A stretch of DNA of 64,000 nt from Oxyruncus cristatus (taxonomy: Eukaryota > Chordata > Aves > Passeriformes > Cotingidae), in assembly GCA_013399855.1 (NCBI GenBank), contig VXAY01005673.1, forward strand, positions 1-64,000, read 5' to 3'. The translations under genes were made by a program, and so were the position numbers. Positions 23,940 through 38,000 of this stretch are shown one piece after another. Position 1 is the stretch's first letter. Each line of letters starts with the position of its first letter. A model generated the notes under the pieces. The model did no database searches, was not told where the DNA came from, and worked only from the letters and a program-made list of their open reading frames with translations.

Positions 23940-24249
23940 ATCCACCTTTTTATCTGTCTGTCATTACATATCTTGGCGTTTAATCAAGGTTTAGTAATTT
24001 TGCTCATAAGAGCAGTCTGTCCTTAGACTTTGGATCAAGTCTGAAGTCACTGGCATGTGTCAAACTATAAACTATTTGTCATGTCCCTGTATGTGCTAAT
24101 CCACCGATGTAACACAGCAGACTATTGTCAGTAGTTGAGTAATTACCTTAATTTAAGCAAAAAGGTCAATGGGACCAAATGTTGCTGTAGCCCTGTGGTT
24201 GGGGTATTACATACCAACCCACCCACACATGTTATTATTTGCTCAGTGT

Positions 24250-24311
24250 TCTTCTTTTTTTTTACTCTTTTTTTTGTTTGTTTGCTTGCTTTTTTTCCTT
24301 TTTTTTTTTTT
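24250..24311. repeat. T-rich low-complexity tract
   Basis: T runs separated by single C, G or A residues, ending in twelve or more T before tag. It could act as a polypyrimidine tract, but is more simply low-complexity DNA. Confidence 0.8.
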
Positions 24312-27300
24312 AGACAAACCATGAAAATAAAGATGCTGTCTCTGGCTAGAAATGTGAATGGAATAAATTGTAAGTTCCTGAAATATGTCTAATTGGCCTG
24401 TGAAAAATGCTTCCCACTTACATACCTTCTAAGCACTGCTAGGACAGCCTGCTCTCATCAAGCCAGACATGCAGATCCCTATTTCAAGAAACATGGTACA
24501 GGAGGTGTAGCCCAGCCAAAGAAAGGCAAAGTCAAGAAGGCCACTTTGATTTGCACTATCAGAGTACCTTCTCTAACAATTCCCCCCAGAGTCTTCCCTT
24601 CATGCTCTCACTTCACCCTGTACCGAGCAAAAGCTCTCACCCCCTCCCACATGAGTGCCCATGATTTTGTCTGAGTGCTGGAAGGGGGGTGCTCAGGGCC
24701 AGAGAGTGCTCAGCTGAAGGCAGAGGAATCATTTCCTGATTTATTATGGGCAGTTTGAAAGGATTGGCAGCTGAATGGATGTTTAACCGGATCGGCATCA
24801 GAAAACCAGGATGTCTCAGGGACATCATCACTTGGTGCTCTTGATGAGAGAGGCATTCTTTGAGGAGTCTCTGAGAAACTTGAACTTCATAGTGAACAAT
24901 TTTATAGGTATATGGAACGAATCATTCTGGAGTGGTTTTTTTCTGGCACACGGGGTGGCACAACCCAGCACTTTGAGTCTAGCAGCAGAGAGAAGTCTAG
25001 GGTTGGCAGGTTTCTCACATTCACCATCAGAAGTGACAAGGGGATGAGAGAGTCCTGCCTCATCACATAACACCTCTGACTGCCAGGGTAACGACTGCAA
25101 CAGGGTCTCTCTCAGCTGCCACCAGAGAAGCTGCAGGCACCAGCCCACCCTGCTGTACCCATTGATTTCCTCAGGCCAGCCCCAGAAGTGCTGAGCACAA
25201 TACGGGCTCTGTTTTCATGGAGTTGAGGCTTCTTCAACACAGCCTGCTTTCTCATTAGGCACCAGCTGCCACAGTGTTTTGGGATGTCCCTCTCCTGAGG
25301 GTTTGATGCTCTCATGTTGAGAACACCCAGGAAAGCACGTGAACGCCAGTGGGACTGATGCTTATGCGAGACAAGCAGAACAGGGAGCACCAGATGATCC
25401 CATTTCTAGAATGGGAATTGCAGCACAGGCAGCTGAAATTGTTTCCTATGTGTCACGGAGGAAATGTGTGTCTCAGTGGCATACAGGGCCTCTGCAATGG
25501 GAATTAAGGACCTATCTTCCCAGCAGCAGTCTGCTGACTTCTCCTGAAGACAATCCTCCAGTCCCTGCCTGGACACATCTCTTGTGCCTTCCTCCCTTTC
25601 TTCCCTCAGTGCTTGATGCCCAAGTATTCTGTGTCTTCAGTTGTAGAAGAAGAAAAAGCAAAGAGTCCTATCAGAATTTAATACTGCAAAAGAAGCCACT
25701 TAAGAAAGTCTTTAATGTGGTATCAAATGGGGTTCCTGCTTCATTTTAGATGTTAAGGACACCTGTCAGTCTGCAGCACTAATGGCCATAGCAGACTGTC
25801 TAAGAGTGCTTATTTGCTCAGCGGCAGAAGCAAAGCCACAACTTTGAGGCAGCAAGTGCTCAGTGGAGGCCAGGCTCCTACAGGGGTAGGCAATCTCTGC
25901 TGGGAGTCCTTGCTACCATGCTAACACTGGTCTTTATACCACTGGCAGGGCAAAAGCTGGCTGCAGGTTGCTGCTCTCAGACCTCCACTACTACTGTAGT
26001 ACAACCAAAGTCTACGCTTCCTATGCCATCTCTAGGTCTGGCTGTGCTGGCCCAGCTCAGGTAGGAGATGTTTACCAAGTGCTGGTCTTTGTTGAAGTCA
26101 TTGCTTAAATACCTAGGCAGATGTTGGATCAGGATGAGACACTCCCTGAACCTACATGGGTAATGGGTGAGACGTTCCTCTTGCTTTTTACCATCTTATT
26201 ATTGACAGTTCAACTCTCAATCCTTTGTTATCTTTTAAAATAAATACTTCTCTTGGATTTAAATCTACACTTGAAAGGGTATATCTTTCCCAGTATGAGA
26301 GGGCACCTGACAGCCTCCCCTATGTTGACAAACTGGCTCTTTTCCTGTGTCTGTTTCCATGATTTGAAAGGGCTGAATCTCCTCCCCGTTTGCTCAGTCA
26401 CAGTGGCTGTGTCTGGCACTGGACACTTATTTACACTTGTATGAAAGGAAAGGTATTTTCCCCTACCTGAAAATGAGGGTTCAAAGGAGGATGGGAAATA
26501 GAACTTTACGTCTATTAATTCAGTTTACTTTGACAGTTTTAACTCTTTGAGGTCATTTCTGCGTTGATCTGAGTTTACCTGAATTAGGCTGGACAAAGTA
26601 CAGAAGGGAAAATGCTGGGAAAACTGAAGAGTTCAGAAGGTTCCCACTGCACCCACTTTATCACAGGAAAGAAACCCCCATAGTATCACTCTTTGCTCTG
26701 TTTAGTTACGCTTTTTAAAGGTTTCAGCCACAGACTTTCTCTTCGGATGTCTCAGATAGCACTTTCTAAGCCAGGCTTGTCTTATTGAATGGCTTTAGTT
26801 TCACTCCACATGTTTATCCTTGCAATTAGCTGGTTTAAATGTATGGCCGTGGGCAAAGGGAAAGCAGGGAGACATTCCCAGTGGACAGTCTCAGAAACTG
26901 CTCATGGATGATTGTTGAGGTTCTGCAAAATCACAGTGTGGCAACGGCAAAGAGAGCAGTTGCTATTTTGCAATATACTGACGTGACAGTGATCAGTAAC
27001 TGGCATTCGCTAGGGCTCCTGACACTGTATTGTCGTGTGAGATGTTGTTATCTGGCAGTGGCATTGATCTGACTACACACACCCTACACGTTCACAATCT
27101 GTCTCCAAAGAAGGAAGGGTTGGTTTATTTTAATATGTCATAGTGAATATTTTATCTCTTGTCCTAGGGGAACCTGGTGCTCATGCTCAAGTATGTCCTC
27201 ATATGGCTTCTGCTCCCTGACAGATCACACAGATAACACGGGAAATAGTAGGGGCAGTGCCTGATGTGGCAGTGGTTAATGTCTGCAAAACTTATGAGGC

Positions 27301-29221
27301 CAAGATCTCTGCTTCACAGTGCAAGGCACATGTGTACCATGTAGGTAGAGCTGGCGTGGAATTCATCCCATGAAAGGGAATCCTCCTATGGTGACAGTGA
27401 TAAATACCTGTTTCACCATCAGCATTCAGTAGACTAACTAGGAATGTGGTGGGATTGGGCTCTGGGAGTGGAGTTGGTGTAATAAAATGGTTTCATGGGT
27501 ACACCTCAGCTGTGAACTGAACTAGAGGCAGGATATGGCTGGGCTGTGGACTGAAACCTAGGAGCAGGGTCTGGCTGTTGTGATCTGCATGTCCTATGCA
27601 GCCTGAAAGGCCAAAATACATGTTACACTGAGCCTCAGCTGTCTTTGAAGGGTGATGGGCACCTCCAGAGGGTGTCTGATTAAGATTCAAGTTCCCTATG
27701 GTGGTATTTATCTCACTCCACACCTGTGTGACTGACCTGTTAAATACTTGTGTTAAGTGCGTACTATCAGTTGGATGTAATGCCTGACTGAACAGTGATG
27801 GGGCTTGGGCTCCTGGGTCACTTGCACACTTTTAAAAATATTTTCCTTTACTGAAAAGGGGTGACCCTCAGAGATCAGGAGTAAGTCTGCCAAACTGGCA
27901 AGGTGTCAGTCTCAGAGGGAGTGGTGCATCGTCATTTACCGTACACAGTGCATGGCACTTGATCAAAGTGACACTGGTTTCCTTCTCTGTGCCTTAGGAG
28001 TGTGAAATCTATCCGAGGAAGGCGCCACTCACACTCCCTGTTTCTATGCCTGTTATTCTCCTGGAAGTCTGCAGCAGCAGGAGTCTTCTGGAAAGCATAA
28101 AATACTGCGTAACATGGAGAGAAAGTTGTTGAAAACTGTTGCTGTGCATTATGTCCTGAACCTCTCTCCTCTACCATGTTACCCTGGTATGGGCTGCTGT
28201 GGGTAGAGGAGCATGACTGTGGTGTTAGTGAAAGGGATGGGAACCTTGCCATGGGCTTTGGCAATACCTGGCTGAATGGTTGGGATATCTAATATAGGCC
28301 CATGTTTTCAGGTTTTGTTCGGCTCATTTACTGTGACTGCTTGTGAAAAACTCTCCTCTTCATCCTCCCCACATGGCCTCTTCTTTCCCATGGCATGCTT
28401 TTCGGAATCCTCTCCATGGCAGCGTCCTGTCAATTTTACTCTGAGTTTTGCTGCAAAGATGCAAGTGTCATTTAGATGGCTTGCCTTTAAGATGTAAAAA
28501 TGAGTAGGGAGATGAATAAAAGCTGATTTCATATGAGCAGAACATAAATGTTCTCTCTGGTAGAAACCAGTTGACATAGATAGCACTTTCTCCATCACCA
28601 GCATTTGGGAGAGGCAGCAGATCTAATGGCAGTCACTAATACCAAATGTCTGCTCCTCTTTTACCATGCTTAGCATGGGTGATCTGCACATGCCCATGCA
28701 GGAGACTGGCACATCTCCTGCTGATGGGCTGGTGGATGTGACACTATCTTTCCCTACTTCTGAATGAACGGCTCGGTTGCTAGATGTGACTCTGCAATGA
28801 TGTATCTCAGAACTGATCATTTTCTAATGGAAAGATTTTTACCCCATTTCTGTGGACATGTCTATACAGGGATACTACAGTCTGGGGCTACTGGTTTAAT
28901 GTTTCCTTCCTCCGTTAGGAGGGATGGTCTATTTACACCCCTCCAAGTGTTACTGGTGAATTCTTCCTCAAGCATCTTATTATGACAATTTTGCCATCTG
29001 CCCGTATACGAGAAGATGTTGGCAGTTCTGCAGTGAGGTCCCAACTCTCTGCTTTTTAATTCAGATTTGTACTTTGCTGTTTAGATTTGCACGAAAATCA
29101 GCTTCTTGGCATGAATGTTGTACAGTCTGAGAATAGGCATGTATGTGTGTACCATGAGATGCATGGAGCATTACAGAGCAGATCGATTACGCTCACAGAC
29201 CAACAGATTGTCAACTGCTAC

Positions 29222-29250
29222 TTTTTTATTTATTTATTTTTTTTTTATTT
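29222..29250. repeat. (TTTA)n / T-rich low-complexity tract
   Basis: Ttta units and T runs. No linked mobile element is recognised. Confidence 0.8.
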
Positions 29251-31934
29251 TCCACACGTGTGACTGACCCTTGGATAGATAGTGCTGTGACTAACCCATA
29301 CCAGGAACATCTTGATGGACTTCCTGATCTCATGTTCTCTGTAAACTACCTGGGTTTCCTGACTGATAAGGAAGTACAGTCCTTGTGAGATACAGCACTC
29401 CATGCTGTTGCAATTTCTTATTTGCACCGTGATTTTATCACTTAACGTTGCAAGTCCATACTCAATATTTGTCATAGCCCCTACCAAGGCAAAAGTCCCC
29501 CTAAGTCGCTATTTGCATGACCACACTGATAAATTTGACAGGAAAGGTATTGCTGTTGTGGGAAAGCCATATTGCAATTAGGGAGAGTGACAGGTAAAGT
29601 TAGGTAGCACTCTGTCTTATTCTAACTTCTTTTTTTCCTCACAATTGCTCACAATATTACCAGTCACTATTTTCCTTAAAATTTTCCATTCTGTGTCTCT
29701 TGCTTCAGCATGATTAATTAATGAATTAATTTTTTAAAAAGTTTTTATTAAAATAATTCATTGGTTTCTGAGAAGAAGTTTTAGAAAATGACATTTCTTT
29801 GCCCTACAATAATCTTTCAGTAATTCAATAATCTTTACAGTATTTTTACCAAATCCTGTGGAGAAGGGCCTTGACATTTTCTCAGGAAGGGATCAATGTG
29901 AAAAAATTGACCCAGAGTTAACCAGACTTTCAGCTCCAAAAAGCTGTGGTTTGCACCTGCTTGACAAAAGTTTGCACAAGTTTAGCTGCTAAATTCTCCC
30001 AGGGTTCGGCCTCCATGACCTCTGTTCCAGCCCCAGGGCACAGGAGAGCCTGTGCTGCTGTCTCGGGGATCCCTTCTCACTGAGCAAGGCTTTCTTTGAA
30101 GTTGCACCACTTGCACTGAGCCTCAGGCATGTGGGAACTTGCAGTGAGTCTGTTTTCCACATCTTCCTGTCTAGATATGGCTCCAGACAATGTAGGGGAG
30201 GGCCATCCTGACTGTTAATGTAGAAAGGTAGGAGATAGGAAGAGAGGAGAAGAATTAAGGGGATAGTTGGTTGAGGCTGCATGGAAGACAATAGGAAGGG
30301 GTGGGGGAAAGAAGTCAGATGCTGATGAGAAGGGAGTGAGAAGAAAGGGAATATCACAGACAAGCAGAAGAGGACAGTGAAAATCAGGAGTTGGTGGAAG
30401 TGACTGAGATGCAAAAGGAAAAGGTAACTGGAACAGATCAGTTGATAGTCCTAGAGTAAGAGGCTGTTTGCCAGACTCCAGCACAGTGGGATGGGGGAGA
30501 TCCTTGAGCTCTACTGTCTCAGCTAGCTGGGAAAGCCAGTGGCAAAGTAGGTGCCTTGTTAATGTCTTGGAAGGATCCTCCTGGTTACCAGCTCCATCCC
30601 TTTGTCCCAAGATAGGGTCAGCACTCCCTAAGGCATACATGACTAACGTATTTTATTCTTATTCTCTTCTTCTCAGTGGCAGACTTTTGCACATGGAAGA
30701 AGTATAACCTTAAGGAGCATAACCTTGTCTCCCATCAGTTCTGTCTCCCAAAAGCTAAATAACTTACCTCTTCTGAATGTGTACCTTCTAATCTTCCTTT
30801 CTCCTTGTGTTTCCCCTCATTTTCTGACATGTGGCTCTCCCTTCCCCATGAACCAGGTATCAGCTCAGGCTGTCCAGTAGCTGAGAAGAGGAGATCACCT
30901 GGAGTCATCCTGCTTTACCATCACACTCCATCAAAATTTTCACTTTCAGAATAATAGTACAGTGTTGGCTTGCAATTAGATGGGCATTACCACAGATATC
31001 CAATGATCAGGCAGCATCTGAGTCATGCCAGATCTGTGTGAGGTAATATGAGCAGGTTAAAGTCTCTGACTCATTGGGGAGAAGGGATTAGCAAAGCTGA
31101 GTTTGTGCCCTTGCTTGCTGCTGTGCTGCTCTCCCATCCCCACGGCAGGGACAGCTTCGGTGCACTGCTGGTGAGCTACTGCTGTGTACAGCCTGTGACA
31201 CTTCAACCTTCTTCACCAGGTCATTGGAGGCTGAAGGTGCTACCTGAGCTGCTGAGCAATGCTTGCTCAGAAACTGAAACCACTCAGAGGTGGCAGGAAA
31301 CCACCAATGGATGGCAAGGTGCAGCCTTACCAAAATGGGCTGGAAAGGGAGAGTCTTTACCTGCAGCCAACAAGGTGATTGGAGTCACTTACTGAGGGGT
31401 TTCTAATTTTGCCCACTATATATAGAGGTGACAGCAGGTAGTTAGTTTCTCAGCATAGGGACCCCAGGGGACACAGGAGAATCCAGACTGAGCAGAAGCC
31501 AAAACTGGTGGATCACCCAAAAGTTTGAAGCTTAATCTCATCATGCTAGCCTTAATCTCATTAATGTTTGTGAAGGAGCAAGTTCATTGGGAAAAGTACA
31601 ACATCAAGAAATGAATAACAGTATTTTCAGAGCACAGATTAATTAGAGAGTGGTAAATAAACCCAGAAAAAGCGGGAGGGAATGACGAACTTGTGTAGAT
31701 TGCATATTATAGTTTGTTCTGTGCGGACAGGAAACCTGTGGGGTAAAAGTAGATTGCCTTTTTCATGTAAAATCTGTATAATAGTGTTTGCACCTGGGAG
31801 GAGGAAAAGTAGGGTTATACAGAGAAGTCTAACTTATGCTCTTGTTAATCTGGTGGTCCTTGACTTTGCAAATTTACCTGGCTCTGACAAGAGCAAAAAG
31901 TGGGCTGCGGGTGTAGTCTGTTGTAGGGGACAGC

Positions 31935-32030
31935 AGATCAGGTTTCTCAGAGCCCCATCCAATCTGACCCTGAATGTTTCCAGAGGGGGCACCCCCACCC
32001 TCTCTGAGCAACCTCTTCCAGTGTTTTACC
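31935..32030 (-). mobile_element. Short CR1 LINE fragment
   Basis: About 95 bp match the C-terminal coding part of CR1 ORF2 in reverse orientation: agatcaggtttctcagagc, ccccatccaatctgaccctg and caacctcttccagtgtttt correspond to conserved CR1 words. On the minus strand the frame reads a typical HW-RL-RE block (KHWKRLLREGGGAPS) before frameshifting. Both the 5' part and the 3' terminal octamer repeats are absent, so this is a small decayed relic. It is a different CR1 subfamily type from the 14.7 kb copy or a further-diverged one; this cannot be settled by eye. Confidence 0.85.
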
Positions 32031-35000
32031 AGAACTGCATTGGAGAGCTTTGCAAGGAAGGCAAAGGCACAGTAGGCTGCCATCTTTAATGCTGCTTTGG
32101 GGTGTGCCCATGGCCCCTTCCCAAGCTCTGACAGTCTGGCCTCATGCAAAGAAAGTCACCCTTGTGCTGTGGGCCCACAGGAGGCTTGCGTCCTGCTGAT
32201 GTCTAAAACTGATGCAGCCAGGCTGACAGATCCCTTTCCATCTTACCCCCTTGGACATGTCCTGGAGATGAGGGTGGTGTGTGGGAAGGGATGAGCAGGC
32301 AGTTTCACAGCACTGCTTGCTAACTGAATTACTGCAGTGTTACCCTTTATGGGAAATATTACATCGAAGCATGTGAGTCTTCAGGGAAAATGTTAGATTA
32401 AGATGCATGTGTCAGCCCAGTCAGACAACTTGGGGGTCAACAGGTTCTCAGACTACATGTCCCCAGGTGCCCAAGCCCTTGTGAGGAGCCACTGTATCTG
32501 GGTTCTCTCTAGAAGTGAACTGGAAGAAGGCCAGGGGAATTAGTGCAGCAAAACTCCTACCAGGAAGCTGAAGATAAATATTCATGTCTGGATTCATTTC
32601 CCATTGACTTTTTTAATTACATAAGGGAGAGATGATGCCTGCGAAAGAATTCCTCTTTTCCTCCCACAGGATATGTAGCGCTTTGAAGCATGTCCTTTTC
32701 AGCAATAGGAATCCTCCTGAAGTGAGTTCCTAGAAAGTCCCCGAGGAAGAGATTTTCATATTTTCTATGCCTCAGTTGCCAGTTCTGAAAAATGGGATGG
32801 CCAAGATTCCCCCTGTTGAGTAGTGGAGGTGAAAACCTGTTCACTGTCTGTGTGATGTGCAGCCCTCTGATCTGACCTGACACAAGGGAGCTAAGGGTCT
32901 GGCTCTGCCATGAGGCAGCATTCACCTTTTTATTACTCTATTCATTATTACTCCAGCATTTCTTGTACAATTTGCAAAAAACTCTGTCTTGGGCTCTGTC
33001 TGTGCAAGAATATTTTAGGTGGGAATTAATGTCAGTATTTCTGGGGACAAAACTGCCCTACTGTCTCACACATGGTTTGCTCCCCTCCCCACCTTGTGTC
33101 AGGAATGTGGCATTCCACTGCCCAGTCATGATTTTGCTTGGAATTGACTTTCATGTGGTATCACGTTCTTCACATGGCAGCCATATTTTGTGACAAGCCC
33201 AGGTTTGCAAACTGACAACTATGGCTTGCTTGTGCTTTGATATGAAGTCCAGTATTTTTGGGCTTCTGCAGACAGAAATGTGTCTGGGCGTAATGTAACA
33301 GCAGCTACTGGATTGCTGAGTCTGTCAGGTAAAATGAGGTGGGAGAACTCAAGATATTCAACAGGGTCCTGTGGAGAGATAGGCTGCAAGTTTGTCAGAG
33401 GGGCAACCACATCCTGGACTTGGTGGCTAACAGAGCAGGGACCTAGTCAAGAGGAGACCTCTTTGTTACATGTAGGTCTCTCTGACATACCACATGCAAA
33501 GAAAACTGTGGAAGTGGTCCGCAAAGCCAGACAGAGACAATCTGTCCATGCTGGGAGCAAACCTCTTCCTGGAAGGATGCTATGCTATGTTGTACCACAG
33601 CTGCTGCCTGGGTGGTGAGGAGCCTCAGCTTCTGCACCATGCTGATGCCTCCCTTCCTCTGCTGCTGGTTCCATGGAAAAACTGAAACGCCAGAACATTT
33701 TATTTCTGTTAGGCTTAAAATCATATGACCACTGGCCAGTAATGCCACTTTCATTCCTCTCATTCTCCTTCCCTTTTTCTCTTCAGCCACCTGTTCCCAC
33801 TTCTTCCCAAACCGATGCTCGTGCCCTGCTGTAGTTTGGCTGTCTTAAAACAGGAAAAGGGAGATACTGGTTCCCTCTTTTATTTCATCTTCAGCTGATA
33901 CTTAGTTGCTTCAAGCCAAATTGCCCATATCAAATTCACAGAGAGATCTTCGGCTTTGGCAAAACATTCCTGCTTATTTTAATGGCTTTTAATGAAAACA
34001 CTGACTGCAAAAATACTTTGCCATGCAATTTGTGCTCGTGTGCAGACAAATGCAGGGCAGTTTCTGGTAGACATATTTGTTTGTTTTTGTCATGCACACT
34101 GTGAAGCAATATAATCCTGCTGGGGTCATCAAATAGGCACTAGTTTATCTTGTTCTTTCACTTCTTACTATTTTAAAAACCAGTAAGAGTAAAAAACTCC
34201 TTGCTTTTGAAGGACTAACCTGCTGAGTCACCAGATAGTTGGTAAGTAGGTTCCTGTTGCCTTTTGTAACTTTTCTTTCTTCCTAGCGAGATGAAAACTG
34301 GACAGGGTCTTCTACTGGAAAGGGAGAAAAATGTGGCAAATCTCTTACTGTTGCTAAGCTCACACCGGTCTAGCATGGGCAGATAGAAGAAAAAGAACTG
34401 TTTTCTTGCAGCTGGCATAAAGACTGATACTGAGACAATAATGGCTGAACTGTGTTTCTCTCACTCTATTTCTTGACGTAATATGGCCCCATTGATGGGA
34501 GTGCTTTCTTTTGTATGTGTCTGACATGTTCCTGTTAAAAGACACAGAAGGGAAGGTGGACTCAACTGCATCACAGCAGAGACAGAAAGGCGGTCGGGGA
34601 GGTCTGGGCATGACCTAAGATGCTTTCAAGTAATTAATGAACAAAGCAATAGCCAGGTAGTTCAGTGCTAGAGATAAGATAGAGACGGACTGCCCTGCTA
34701 GAGGGTATTTGCTGTTTCTACTGACCCCTGGGAGCATGGGTGTAGCCTTCTTCTCCTCTTTTAAGGTGTATAAAACTGCTCTCTGCCCCTCACCCCTGGA
34801 GAAGGACATGAGTTCTGGGGTGAGCCACAGCTCTGAGGCTACAGTCTTCACCTTCACCCTCCTTTTCCATCAAGACACTGAGACTCACCTCAGCCTTTCT
34901 ACTACTAATCACCCCAGATGAAACCAAAGCTTGTGGAGATATCCAAGAATGGTTGGAGCAAGGGCAGTGGTGGTGGTGCTCACAGCCCATCACAGGGCAG

Positions 35001-38000
35001 AAGTGGGACTGCTGGAGGCAGCAGGCTCAAGCATGCTGGCACCATGGGCTTTTCCAGAGTCTCTTGTCACCATGGACAAAGCTGTGTGATGATCAACCAG
35101 ACTTAGAGTTGTTCCTGTGTCTGGTTCAACACTGAGGCTTGAGGTAGAGAGCAAAGAGAAGGCAACTGAGTCCCAATGGATGGTGACAAGTCAGGAACCT
35201 CAGTTGTGTAAATATATCAATAACTGCTTTGTTTATGTTGGCCAAGTACTTGTCTTTCTGCATTGTGGCATTCACCCAGTATTGTGCTTCTCTCAAAACA
35301 AACACCCCACTTTCTGGGCAGATATCCCATGGTACAATGTTTCGCCACCATGCTCTGAGCATGCTGGCAATGTCACACCGTTGCTATGTCAACAGGCGAC
35401 TAAACGGAGCCCTTTCCTTGGCTTTGGGGTGCTGTTCCCATCTGCTTTGCTACCAGAGGTGTGCTTAGAGTGGGGGTAGATCCTGTGCCAGTCTGCACAG
35501 GATTGCTGCCTACCCAGATACTGCTGCCATGGGGCCAAGCATCCAACCATCCGCTGGCTAGTAAAAACACACCATAAATTCTGCCAGCGCCCATGTGGTC
35601 ATCTCTACTTTCCTAGCTAACTTCCGTCTGACTGGGGTAGTCAGGAGCAGCCACAGCCCGTGTGGCAATGGCTATATTCACTGATGCAGCTCACTGGTCT
35701 ATGAGTTTTGGAGGGCTGAAGTAAATGCCCCACGGACTTCTAGGAGAGGGCTGTTTGTTCTCAAGATCTGCTTATAACCTTAGCAGATACACGTTGTGCT
35801 CTGCCCCACCAGTCCTATCACACTGGAGAAGCAGCAGTCCATCAGAGAAGTCCGTTTCCAGACAATTCACATTCTGACTCAAGTTGATTCCCCTTCCCCA
35901 CCATCCCAGTGCTGGCAGGACTGGCAGTCAGAGCCATTGGTGAGAACAGCACTTTGCACGGAGAAGTTTGTTTTTGATGGCTGCAAGGACTGTGACAGTT
36001 CATTGGGAGAACCACATTGGGAGAACCATATGCTTTGGGAACAGCTGGGACTTGAGTCTTGGAATGGCAAAGGAAACTTAGTGAATCCAAAAGGCTCTCC
36101 TAGGCATACTTTCCATCAGATTCAGCTGGAGGCAGTAGCTAGTCATTCAGCCCACAATACCTGTGGTCATGAAGCAGAGAGGGCTGAACTGGCAGCAGGA
36201 CAGTGCATCTGTCCCCTGCGCTGCTGAGAAGCAGTGTTTACACTACAGTAACCTTCCTGTTTGCCACCTGACTTTTCCAGTCTCATCCCTACTCTTTTCT
36301 GGTTGACTTTTGACTGTCCTCAGTTAATCTCTTGCCATGCCCTTTCCTTTCCCCTTTCTAGAATATTTGCTATTCAGCAGGTTCACACAGCAATAAATGA
36401 TTAACCAGCAGATCTGTTGCTCAGTCCCTTACTGGAATGCAGCAAATATCTCCACTAACTTTGTACATGAGGTGTAGCAGAGGCAGGGCTTCTGCCACAG
36501 CATCAAACAAGCCTTGGCCTGTGCATTAAAGGTAAGCAATAATGATAGGAAAACATTTAAAAAAATCACATCGACTTGAGAAGGGAGCCAGCCAACCCCA
36601 GGCCTGCTGCAGACAGCATTATGCATATACCTCCCTCATGCATAGGCAGGGACATGCTGAATAGCTGGGCGAACTTCAGAGCACTGCTACGGAGACTAGC
36701 AACAACATTTCTCATCAGGGAGGGCTGAGAGCAGGCAACCACACCTCCACACCAGCCCACAGGAACCAGCCATGTGGAAGGTCTTGGCTTGACTTGCTGG
36801 AGACTGGGGCTCGGGCTGGCACAGCAGCTGGCCAAGCACCGCTGATGCGGGAACATGAAACAGGTGCCACGCAAGTGAGGGAAGATCTGGCAATGCAGAG
36901 AGAAGATCTTCTTTCTCCAAGGTGACCTCCTCTCGTTCAGTGGCAGCCAGAAAGCAGCTGGCAGGAAGCGGAAGGCACCAAGCTGCTGGTGCCATTGCAC
37001 CCCAGCAGGCAAGGAAGAGCTGGGGAGAAAGAAAACTTCCCCTTGCAGGGTGCTTTCCTCCCTCTAACAAGGTAAGCCAGCAAATGACTCAATTATATAC
37101 CAAAGAACAATGAAATAAATGTTTACAAGGTGCCTTTTTAAATGCCAAGAGTTATAAACCAGTGAGTGGAAGAAAGCAGGACTCAAGATTCCCTGGTGCC
37201 CAATTCAGGCAATGCTTAACTACTAGACTGTGAGGTATTGGAAAGGCTCCAGTTCCTCTTCTGGCAACTCTTCTCCCAAATCACAAGCACAATTTTCCTT
37301 TTTCATTCAAAGAAATAAATAAATCCCATCCTTAATTGTGTTCTGTGCCTTGAATGGAGAAGAGAGGGAAAAGGAGGAATAGTGGATTTTGCCTACCATG
37401 CCTGTTTTTCTAGGCTCTTCCAGGCACTGGCATTTACACAGCCCTTCCCTGGTTACAGGCATATATATAATTAGCACAGCAGGTTACGCACTGCCTTCCT
37501 ATTTGCCAGCATATTTCACATCTGTGCAGGATGGCACAATGCCTGAGTGCCACTTATGTGCTATCACCAGCCTCAGCTGTCCTGTGTCCCCCAGGTCAGA
37601 CTCCTGAATGTTTGCCTTAAAGGGGACAGAAGAAAGGAGATTAATCAGGACAGGGGGATTTATTTGCCTTTCAGTTTTCAAGTCGTTACCTTTCATGTTG
37701 TCAAGTTTTTCTCATCAGCATAGGTGTCTGGAAACTGGCTTTGTGTAAAAGACAAAACTGCTGAATTACAGCAGGACTTCTGGAGCTGGAGTTGGCAGGA
37801 AACCCATCTCCTTTACACCCAGACAGGGGAGCACTAGCAAGGTCCCTCCTCGGCTGGTCCATGACTTATTTACCTGTGGCTGTAGAGGGGATTTGGAAGC
37901 AGGAAGAGATCCCCTAGGCAGCTGTGGGCAAAGCTGTGCAGCTGCATGACCTTGTTGCCTGCCTGTGTGTGTAATTCCTGAACAGGGCAGCATGAACTGG

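Larger units (their letters stand above)
23940..31934. other. Non-coding unique sequence, no gene seen
   Basis: Open frames are at most 141 codons and lack motifs; those on the minus strand at 29989-30640 overlap in two frames and translate a purine-rich plus strand. T-rich tracts lie at 24250-24311 and 29222-29250. An AT-rich island at 29710-29760 contains several taat/atta cores. A weak splice-bracketed mini-frame at 24314-24369 is discussed under findings. Confidence 0.5.
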
